A DNA stretch of 14,514 nucleotides from a bacterium (GTDB taxonomy: Bacteria; Planctomycetota; J058; JACQDU01): contig JACQDU010000094.1 of NCBI GenBank assembly GCA_016200955.1, positions 1-14,514 on the forward strand. The letters are read 5' to 3'. Below, piece after piece: positions 7,284 through 13,566 of the stretch (positions are counted from its first letter, which is position 1; every line of letters starts with the position of its first letter). The position numbers and the translations under genes were made by a program. Under the pieces are notes generated by a model, which saw nothing but the letters and a program-made list of their open reading frames with translations, did no database searches and was not told the DNA's origin.

Positions 7284-8340
7284 GCGCGCCGGTCCCTCGC
7301 GTGCCCTCGTCCTCGCGAGCGCCTGCGCGCTCGCCCTGGTACTGGCTCCGGCGCGCGCGGGCGCGGACGAGCCCGCCGCGACGAAGCCTCACGCGGATCC
7401 CGCGAAGGCGATCGACTTCTCCAAGCACCCGCGCGAGCTCGAGTGCTGGGACAAGACCAGGATCGCCGTCACGCGCTCCGTCGATGCTCGCGGGGCGTTG
7501 ACGATCAAGGTCTCGGGCGCGGCCTACTATCCCGACGGGACGACCTACGTGGTCGCCGTCCGCCACGCGAAGCAGGAGGCTTACTTCGGCAAGGTGACGG
7601 CGCGCGTGAGCGCTCACGCGTTCCAGGCCACGGTCGGTTCCTTCTCGCAGTCCGTGCCGCGAGGCGAGCTCGTCGTGGACGCCTGGTTCGTCTACGAGTC
7701 GCAGACCGACGCGGTGAAGAAGGTCCTCGACGAGGGCGACGGCGTCCTCGTGAAGGGCTCCTACTTCCACTGCCCGAACGGGGGCTGCAAGTACGACCGG
7801 AAGAACTTCACGAAGGCCGTCGTGGACCACGGCGGCGCCGCCGGCCAGGCGGCGGACGAGGCGGCCGAGAAGGACGCCGTGGCGCTCGCGCGGACGACGC
7901 TCATCGATGCGAGGAAGGCCGCGCGACGCGTGCTCGACGGCGTCGAGAGAGGCGAGAAGTCTCCTCGCGAGGGCAAGGAGAGGCTCGATCGGCTCGAGCG
8001 CGACACGAAGGATGCGCTCGAGACGTTCGCGCGCTGGCGGGAGAAGCGCGTGTTTCTCCTCTTCCCCGGCGACGCGTCGAACGTCTCCGCGCTCGCGGAC
8101 GCCATCGTCCTGGAAGCGCGCCTCCGCGCCGCGAGCGTGGGCCTCGAGATCCCGTCGCTCGACGCGAAGGCCGCCGGCGAGCAGCTCGCGGCCGCGCAGG
8201 GCAAGGTCGGCGATCTCTCGGACACGCTCAAGGGGTTCCTCGACGAGGCGGGCTCGCTCGACAAGGCGTGGAACGAGATCAAGGCCAGGCGCGAGGCCGC
8301 CGCGGCGGCGGCGAAGGTCGTGGCCCTCTCGGGGAAGTGA
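7273..8340 (+). CDS. Secreted protein of unknown function with C-terminal helical region
   Basis: 355 residues from the GTG at 7273. I do not recognise a family. A signal peptide is clear: Arg at residues 5 and 10, hydrophobic core ALVLASACALALVLA, and an AxA-type site near residue 31 (ARAGA before DE). Residues about 50-170 look beta-rich (YYPDGTTYVVAVRH, ELVVDAWFVYES) and contain the Cys-bearing loop FHCPNGGCKYD, which could form a disulfide or bind metal. Residues about 185-355 are Ala/Glu/Arg/Lys-rich and mostly helical, with coiled-coil potential. It overlaps the pseudopilin-LamG gene by 11 nt and is followed after 37 bp by the 85-aa secreted protein gene, so the three look like one operon serving the cell surface. 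Confidence 0.85.
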   Translation: MWTERAGPSRALVLASACALALVLAPARAGADEPAATKPHADPAKAIDFSKHPRELECWDKTRIAVTRSVDARGALTIKVSGAAYYPDGTTYVVAVRHAKQEAYFGKVTARVSAHAFQATVGSFSQSVPRGELVVDAWFVYESQTDAVKKVLDEGDGVLVKGSYFHCPNGGCKYDRKNFTKAVVDHGGAAGQAADEAAEKDAVALARTTLIDARKAARRVLDGVERGEKSPREGKERLDRLERDTKDALETFARWREKRVFLLFPGDASNVSALADAIVLEARLRAASVGLEIPSLDAKAAGEQLAAAQGKVGDLSDTLKGFLDEAGSLDKAWNEIKARREAAAAAAKVVALSGK

Positions 8341-8365
8341 ACGGATCTCTCGGCGACGATTCTCG

Positions 8366-8372
8366 AAGGAGG
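8366..8372 (+). promoter_or_regulatory. Shine-Dalgarno AAGGAGG of the 85-aa secreted protein gene
   Basis: AAGGAGG is followed after 5 nt (CTCTC) by the GTG at 8378-8380. The longer open frame beginning at 7907 has no such signal and lies inside the previous gene, so this site fixes the start of the small gene. Confidence 0.85.
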
Positions 8373-8377
8373 CTCTC

Positions 8378-8635
8378 GTGATCGGAAGGCTACGCAGGAC
8401 GCTCGGAGTGGTGCTCCTCTCGGTCTCGATCGCGCTCGGTTCGGGCGCGGTCCGCGCGGACGACCTCGAAGGCGAGGATGCCAACGGCAACGCCACGTCG
8501 GGCCTGATCACGTCCGCGGGCTGGGACCCGATCCACTGCACTCCCACGAACGACGTCGTCGAGTGGGACCTCTCGCTCGACATCGCCGTCCCCGACGCTC
8601 CGCAGCCCGAGGCGATGGTGCCGCGAGTCATGTGA
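8378..8635 (+). CDS. Small secreted protein of unknown function (85 aa)
   Basis: The start GTG has an excellent Shine-Dalgarno. The signal peptide is MIGRLRRTLG followed by VVLLSVSIALGSG, with cleavage expected after AVRA at residue 27. This leaves a mature peptide of 58 residues that is acidic (DDLEGEDANGN) and has a single Cys (HCTPTNDVVEWDL). I do not recognise a family. Its place behind the secreted 355-aa protein and the pseudopilin-LamG gene suggests a shared role at the cell surface; this is inference from position only. Confidence 0.7.
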   Translation: MIGRLRRTLGVVLLSVSIALGSGAVRADDLEGEDANGNATSGLITSAGWDPIHCTPTNDVVEWDLSLDIAVPDAPQPEAMVPRVM

Positions 8636-8647
8636 GCCGACGTTCGC

Positions 8648-8667
8648 GCTCGACGGCGCGCTCGAGC
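8648..8667. terminator. Possible weak stem-loop between convergent genes
   Basis: GCTCGA (8648-8653) and TCGAGC (8662-8667) form a 6-bp stem with an 8-nt loop in the 32-bp gap between the small secreted gene (plus) and the DUF4349 remnant (minus). There is no T-tract, so a terminator role is only suggested by position. Confidence 0.25.
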
Positions 8668-8925
8668 TCAGCGGATCACGAACAGCTTCGAGAAGACCCA
8701 CCAGAGCCCGTAGCCCGCGTAACCGAGAGGCCCGAGGATCCGCGGCCTCTCCGCGGTGAGCACGACCTCCGAGAGCGCCGAGGTCGATCGCAGGACCTTG
8801 AGGCGCGCTTCCATGGAGTCGAGCTCTCCCTGGACGGCCGAGAGCTCCTTCTCGACCAGGACGATATCCTGGACGCTCGTCGCCTTCTCGAGGAGAGAGC
8901 GGAGCCGGTCTCTCACCGCGAACAC
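8668..8925 (-). pseudogene. DUF4349 protein, C-terminal remnant (5' truncated)
   Basis: An 85-codon frame from GTG 8925 to TGA 8668-8670 matches the end of DUF4349 proteins: a coiled segment (RLRSLLEKATSVQDIVLVEKEL, SAVQGELDSMEARLKVL), a short strand (ALSEVVLTA) and the closing GPLGYAGYGLWWVFSKLF, which resembles the usual C-terminal membrane anchor. Full-length members are several hundred residues, with a lipoprotein or signal N-terminus that is absent here. Sense seems to reach back to about 8940 (RARALVFAV). The in-frame stop just upstream is the hcrB stop codon itself (8959-8961), so the remnant follows hcrB in the same frame. It looks like the 3' stump of a gene cut by rearrangement next to the hcr operon. 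A short functional protein is less likely. Confidence 0.65.
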
Positions 8926-8958
8926 AAGAGCTCGCGCGCGGTTATTCGAGTGTTTCGC

Positions 8959-9984
8959 TCAGGCGATTGTATCCACGACCTGCGGAAGGAGCCCCGTCGG
9001 CACGCGCTGCGGCCCGTCTCCCCGGGCTTCTCTCAACGCAGCCGCGACGAACTCCTTCGCGACGCGCTTTCGCCAGGTGAGGTTCAGGTCCGTGTTGTCG
9101 AGCGGGCGAGCGATCTTCGCGCACTTCTCCGAGACTTCCTCGATGAGATCGTCGGTGAGCGCGTGGCCCACGAGCCCGCTCGCATCGGCGACGAGAGGGC
9201 GCGAGCCGACGGAGCCGAGGACGACTCTCGCTTCCAGGACCACGCCCTTCTCGAAGCGCAGAGCGGCGGCGACCGAGAGGATCGGGAAGTCGAACGCGCC
9301 GCGGCGGCGGCACTTCAAGTAAGTCGAACGCCAGCCCTCGTGCGCGGGCAAGCGGACGGCCGTGAGGATCTCGTCCTGGCGCTTCGTGAGGTAGCGGATC
9401 CCGTCGTCGTGAAAGAGATCGTCGATCGGGATCGTGCGCTCGCCGTCTCTCGAAGCGAGCGTGACCTCCGCTCCGAGCGCGAGGAGCGCGGGCGCCGAGT
9501 CCGACGACGAGACGGCCCAGCAGCGCGGCGAGCCGGGAGCGACCCAGCAGATCTTCCCCGACTTCTTCATGCAGAAGTCGATCGAGCGCCGCCACTCGAA
9601 GGACTGGTCGTAGTAGTTGCAGCGCGTGTCGAGGCACACGTTCCCGCCGAGCGTGCCCATGTTCCTCAGGTGAGGCGTCGAGACCGAGAACGCCGCCTTC
9701 TGGAGAGCCGGGTAGAAGCGGCGGAGGAGCTTGTCCTGGACGAGCTCGGTCAGCGTGAGGTTCGCTCCGAGGACGGCCGCGCCGTTCACCGAGCGGCCGC
9801 GGAGAGCACCGATCCGCCGGAGCCCCACGACGACCTTGGGCGTCTGCTGCCGGCGCTTCATGTTCGGGAAGAGGTCCGTCCCGCCCGCGACGACCTGAGC
9901 GTCGGGGCCCTCCGCCGCGAGGATCCGGCAGGCTTCCTCGACCGTCTTCGGCCCGACGTAACGGAAGCGTGGCAATCGCATCAT
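8959..9984 (-). CDS. hcrB: 4-hydroxybenzoyl-CoA reductase-type FAD subunit with [4Fe-4S] loop
   Basis: 341 residues. It belongs to the FAD-binding medium subunit of the xanthine oxidase family: the FAD pyrophosphate motifs are VAGGTDL (32-38) and TLGGN (111-115). Directly after the second motif comes a loop with Cys122, Cys138, Cys146 and Cys155 (CLDTRCNYYDQ, DFCMKK, ICWVAPGSPRCW). This four-Cys loop carries an additional [4Fe-4S] cluster in 4-hydroxybenzoyl-CoA reductase and is absent from CO dehydrogenase and xanthine dehydrogenase. In HcrB the cluster passes low-potential electrons from ferredoxin via FAD to the molybdenum site. The start ATG at 9982-9984 overlaps the hcrA stop (ATGA) and has GGAG 7 nt upstream. 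A second ATG follows at once. The C-terminal 20 residues look unconserved. Confidence 0.88.
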   Translation of the reverse strand: MMRLPRFRYVGPKTVEEACRILAAEGPDAQVVAGGTDLFPNMKRRQQTPKVVVGLRRIGALRGRSVNGAAVLGANLTLTELVQDKLLRRFYPALQKAAFSVSTPHLRNMGTLGGNVCLDTRCNYYDQSFEWRRSIDFCMKKSGKICWVAPGSPRCWAVSSSDSAPALLALGAEVTLASRDGERTIPIDDLFHDDGIRYLTKRQDEILTAVRLPAHEGWRSTYLKCRRRGAFDFPILSVAAALRFEKGVVLEARVVLGSVGSRPLVADASGLVGHALTDDLIEEVSEKCAKIARPLDNTDLNLTWRKRVAKEFVAAALREARGDGPQRVPTGLLPQVVDTIA

Positions 9985-12413
9985 GACCGCACTCCTTCGG
10001 CTTTCTTCGCGCCCTTGGACTTCCTCGCCTCGCCGTCGTTCGTCGCGTGGCCCGTCCCTCCCTCCCAGGGAGGCGGGACCTTGAGCGCGGTCGGCCACGC
10101 GATCTTCGGGAAAGACTTCGGCCCGACTCTCCCGGGACCGCCCTTCGCTTTCTCGTCGAGCGCCTTCAAGATCTTGTCGGGAGTGATCGGGATCTCGTCG
10201 ACTCTCACCTGCACGGCGTCGTAGATCGCGTTCGCGACGGCCGGCATGATCGGGAGGAGCGGGCCTTGCCCGACTTCCTTGGCGCCGAAGGGACCCATGG
10301 GCTCGGGCTCTTCCACGAGGTAAGTCACGACCCCCGGCATCTCGAGCGTCGTGGGAGATTTGTATTCCAGCATCGACGGCTGCTTGTGGACCGCCGCGTT
10401 CGAGAGCCTCGCGGGCAAGCGGCGGAAGGCCTGGTCTTCCATGACGACCTCTCCCAGGCCCATGTAGACCTAGCCCTCGACCTGGCCGCGCGCGAGGACG
10501 GGGTTGATCGAGACGCCGATGTCGTGAGCGATCCAGATCTTCTCGCAGCGATACCAGCCGTTCGCGGGATCGACGCTGACTTCCACGACCGCGGCCGAAT
10601 AGGAGTAAGCCGCGGAAGGCCCGACGCCCGCTCCCTTGTAGTGGCCGGGAGAGGCGGGCGGCTTGTAGGACCCGACCGTCCCGAGAGTCCCGTGCTTCGC
10701 CTCCGCGAGGACGAGCGCCGCGACCCAGTCGAGGCCCTTCTCCGGATTCTCGGCGAGAAAGACGCGCTTGCCGGCGAAGACGAGCTTGTCCTGAGGCACG
10801 CCGAGCTTCTCCGACGCCGCGTCGGCAATGAGAAAGCGAGCCCGCTCCGCCGCCTGGATCGCGGCGTTCCCCATCATGAGCGTCACGCGGCTCGAATAGG
10901 AACCCAGGTCCACGGGAGTGAGGCTCGTGTCTCCCGTGACGACGCGGACGTCGAAGGGCTCGAGCCCGAGGATCTCCGCGACGCACGCGGCGAGGACGTG
11001 ATCGCTCCCCTGGCCGATCTCGGTCGCGCCGCAGAACGCCGTGACCTCGCCCGAGCGGTCGAGCCGGAGCTGGACGCCCGTCTGCGGCATGTCGTTCCAG
11101 TAGATCGGGAGCCCCGCGCCGCAGAGGTACGACGAGCACGCGAGCCCGAGCCCTCTCCCGGGCCCGAGCTTCGCGCGGCGATCCTTCCAGGACGAGCCTT
11201 CGACGACCTTCTCGATGCACTGGCGGAGGTTCATGGTCCCGATCCGGAGCCAGTTCGCCGTGACCGAGTTCGAGGGAGCGAGCTGCTTCAACCTGAGCTC
11301 CGCGGGATCGATCGCGAGCTCGCACGCGATCTTGTCGAGCTGGACCTCGAGCGCGAAGCGAGGCTGCGGCGTCCCGTGCCCTCTCTTGGGCCCGCAAGGC
11401 GGCTTGTTCGTGAACGCGCGGCACCCGCGGAAGCCGTAGCGCGGGATGTGATACGTCACCGTCTGGAGCGCTCCCGTGTAGAACGTCGAGGCGACGCCGT
11501 AGCTCCAGTAAGCGCCGCCGTCGAGGAGCGTCTCGAGCGTCATGCCCTCGATCGTCCCGTCCTTCTTGACGCAGAAGACCTCCTCGCGCGTGAGGCAGAT
11601 CTTCACCGGGCGCCCGAGGACGAGAGCGGCCTTCGCGCAGGCGATCTCGTGGTTGAAGGGGTCGCTCTTCCCGCCGAAGCCGCCTCCGTTCGGCGTCGCG
11701 ACGACGCGGATCAGGTGAGCCGGGATTCCCAGCACCTTCGCGAGGGCACGGTGCAGGTAGTGCGGCGTCTGCGTGGAGGACCACACGACGAGCTTCCCGT
11801 CGGGATCGACCGCCGCGAGCGTCGCGTGCTCCTCGATCGGCAGGTGGGTGTTGCCGGCATAATAGAAGAAGTCCTCGAAGACCCGCTCCGACGACGCGAG
11901 CGAGCCTTCGGCATCGCCGAACTCGAAGGCCACCTTCTTGTGGACGTTGCCCTCGTCGCCGTACTCGTGGATCCGGGGCTCCGGCGTCGCGAGGGCCTCC
12001 TCGGGGCTCGCGATCGTCGTGAGCGGCTCGTACTCGACCTCGAGCGCGTTCACGCCCTCTTCCGCGGCCCACTCGTCCGTCGCGACGACGGCCGCGAGAG
12101 GGTCTCCCACGAAGCGGACCCGATCGAGGCAGAGAGCGTGCTCGTCCTGGCTCACGGGGAGGATCCCGAACGGGATCGGCATGTCCTCTCCCGTGAGGAC
12201 GAGCTTCACCCCGCTCACTTCCTCGGCCTCGAGCTTCGAGATCCGCTTGATCCTCGCGTGCGCGTGGGGCGAGCGGAGGAGCTTCATCCAGAGCATGCGC
12301 GGGACGTAGAGGTCGTCCGCGAACTTCGTCTCGCCGCGCACCTTCGCCCGGCCGTCCACGCGGCGCGAGGGCTTCCCGATGACGTTCCAGGGCCTCTTGT
12401 GGGGACCGCTCAC
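9981..12413 (-). CDS. hcrA: 4-hydroxybenzoyl-CoA reductase-type molybdopterin subunit (interrupted by in-frame TAG)
   Basis: 810 codons from the GTG at 12411-12413. It is the large subunit of the molybdenum hydroxylase family: N-terminal domain IGKPSRRVDGRAKVRGETKFADDL, cofactor motif NGGGFGGKSD (242-251), GHGTPQPRFALE, and the second cofactor region GATEIGQGSDH. Codon 648 is TAG (10470-10472) within GQVEG-VYMGLGE, where homologues have an ordinary residue, probably Ser (TCG, one base away). The frame then continues normally for 162 codons to TGA 9981-9983. At codon 716 (10266-10268) Gln stands in GAKEVGQGPLLP, where the family usually has its catalytic Glu (VGE). It overlaps hcrC by GTGA and hcrB by ATGA. 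Characterised relatives remove the phenolic OH of 4-hydroxybenzoyl-CoA to give benzoyl-CoA; the exact substrate here is uncertain. Confidence 0.85.
10470..10472 (-). other. In-frame amber codon in hcrA
   Basis: TAG sits between GQVEG and VYMGLGE, one of the best conserved stretches of the family. Sense is intact on both sides and in the same frame. TAG is used as a terminal stop by no gene in this window. As written, translation would yield a 647-residue protein lacking the last part of the cofactor domain. Confidence 0.9.
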
Positions 12414-12898
12414 GAGCGCACGCTTCCTTCGCGCAGGCGCTTCGCTGCCTCCTCGACGGCCTCGAAGATCTGGAGGTAGCCCGTGCAGCGACAGATGTTT
12501 CCCGCGAGCGCCTCGGCGATCTCTCCGCGCGAGGCCTGCGGCTTCTCATCCAGGAGGGCCTTCGCCGTGCAGAGGATCCCGGGCGTGCAGTAGCCGCACT
12601 GAGCGGCTCCCAGGTCCGCGAAGGCCGTCTGGAGCGGGTGAAGCTCGGGACCGCGCGCCAGACCCTCGACGCTCGTGATCTCCCGGTCCTCGCACTCGAC
12701 GCCGAGGACGAGGCACGAGAGGACGGGCACGCCGTCCACGAGAACGGCGCACGCGCCGCACTCTCCCAGCTCGCACCCGTGCTTCGTTCCCGTGAGCCCC
12801 AGGTCCTCTCTCAGGACTTCCAGGAGCGTCTTCGCCGGGTCGAAGGCGACCTCGACGCGCTCGCCGTTGAGCGTGAGCGCCACATGGACGTTCTTCAT
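12410..12898 (-). CDS. hcrC: 4-hydroxybenzoyl-CoA reductase-type [2Fe-2S] subunit
   Basis: 162 residues, the usual length of the small subunit of xanthine oxidase-family enzymes. The plant-type [2Fe-2S] cluster is held by Cys42, Cys47, Cys50 and Cys62 (CELGECGAC, then LSC). The second cluster is held by Cys101, Cys104, Cys136 and Cys138 (QCGYCTPGIL and ICRCTGY), with Gln100 in its usual place. The subunit carries electrons between the FAD subunit and the molybdenum site. The start ATG (12896-12898) overlaps the TetR stop by ATGA, and its own stop overlaps the hcrA GTG by GTGA. The same fold is shared by CO dehydrogenase and isoquinoline oxidoreductase, so the assignment to the hcr group rests on the neighbouring hcrB. 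Confidence 0.92.
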   Translation of the reverse strand: MKNVHVALTLNGERVEVAFDPAKTLLEVLREDLGLTGTKHGCELGECGACAVLVDGVPVLSCLVLGVECEDREITSVEGLARGPELHPLQTAFADLGAAQCGYCTPGILCTAKALLDEKPQASRGEIAEALAGNICRCTGYLQIFEAVEEAAKRLREGSVRS

Positions 12899-13518
12899 CG
12901 GATCAACCCTCGCACGAGGTAGTCGGAGAAGGTGGCCGCCACGGCGGCCCATGTCTTTTCGCCCTCGGGGCGATACCAGCGGGCGGTCCAGTTGAGCGCG
13001 CCCAGGATCGCGCGCGTCACGAGCGTCGCGTCCGTGCGGGCGAAGTCGCGGGAGCGGATCCCGTCCTCGACGATCCGCCGCACGGCGCTCTCGTAGCGGT
13101 CGCGCTTCGCCACGATCCGCTCGCGCAGCGTCCGCGAGAGGGCGTCGACCTCGAGGTGAGCCGCGGACCCCTCGAGCTCGTCGAGCATGCAGTGGAGCTG
13201 CGCCCGGATCACCTGCCGGAGCTGCTCGGGCGGCCGCTCGCCGCCGCGCCTCACCGCGCGCGCGGCCTCGAGCATGCGGTCGAGCGACCAGTCCTGGCAG
13301 AAGTAGAGGAGCTCGTCCTTGCTCTCGAAGTAGTAGTAGAGGTTCGCGGGAGAGAGGTCGGCGGCCTCGGCGATCTCGCGCATGCCGGTCGCCGCGATCC
13401 CGTGCTTCCTGAAGGCGGAGGCCGCCGCCTTGAGGATCGCGCGCCTCCTCGCGTCGGCCTTCCGGCGCGTGCGGCTGGGCTCGACGAGAGTGGAACGGCG
13501 GTTCGAAATCTGAACCAT
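12895..13518 (-). CDS. TetR/AcrR-family transcriptional regulator of the hcr-like operon
   Basis: 207 residues. The TetR DNA-binding domain spans about residues 22-70 (RRAILKAAASAFRKHG, then MREIAEAADLSPANLYYYFESKDELL). The C-terminal ligand domain is helical and of a length usual for the family, including TRAILGALNWTARWYRP, which resembles fatty acyl-CoA- or aromatic-responsive members; the ligand is not predictable. The ATG at 13516-13518 is the only start available, since upstream codons lead to a stop with no candidate start. No Shine-Dalgarno precedes it, but an operator-like repeat does, so a leaderless or very short-leader mRNA is possible. Its stop overlaps the hcrC start, which implies that it controls itself and the three enzyme genes together. 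Confidence 0.93.
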   Translation of the reverse strand: MVQISNRRSTLVEPSRTRRKADARRRAILKAAASAFRKHGIAATGMREIAEAADLSPANLYYYFESKDELLYFCQDWSLDRMLEAARAVRRGGERPPEQLRQVIRAQLHCMLDELEGSAAHLEVDALSRTLRERIVAKRDRYESAVRRIVEDGIRSRDFARTDATLVTRAILGALNWTARWYRPEGEKTWAAVAATFSDYLVRGLIR

Positions 13519-13530
13519 GGTTCGAAATCT
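13500..13530. promoter_or_regulatory. Operator-like repeat across the TetR start codon
   Basis: GGTTCGAAATCT occurs twice, at 13500-13511 and 13519-13530, a perfect 12-bp direct repeat with a 19-bp period. Between the copies GAACCATGGTTC (13512-13523) is a perfect 12-bp palindrome containing the start codon, and GGTTC-N7-GAACC (13500-13516) forms another. Such nested symmetric half-sites beside a tetR gene are typical of binding sites for its own dimer. Repressor bound here would block initiation at the start of the operon. Confidence 0.6.
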
Positions 13531-13566
13531 ACCGGAAGGAGGCCCCGAGCATCAAGGGCCTTGCGC

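Noticed and set aside
5450..7501. Continuation of the frame opened at 4103 as a 1132-residue protein
   Set aside because: After about 5444 the translation becomes Arg/Pro-rich without domain character, while the neighbouring frame encodes a LamG domain and a sensible C-terminus coupled to the next gene.
10470..10472. Pyrrolysine insertion at the TAG
   Set aside because: No methylamine methyltransferase context, no pyl genes in view, and homologues carry an ordinary residue at this conserved site; a one-base change from TCG explains it.
10047..12479. 810-codon plus-strand open frame antisense to hcrA
   Set aside because: Arg/Asp/Leu-rich translation typical of the complementary strand of a GC-rich gene; hcrA and hcrC motifs on the other strand are unequivocal.
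9985..12549. Very long minus-strand open frame running in front of hcrB
   Set aside because: Only the hcrB part has protein character; the rest is a high-GC shadow of hcrA in another frame.
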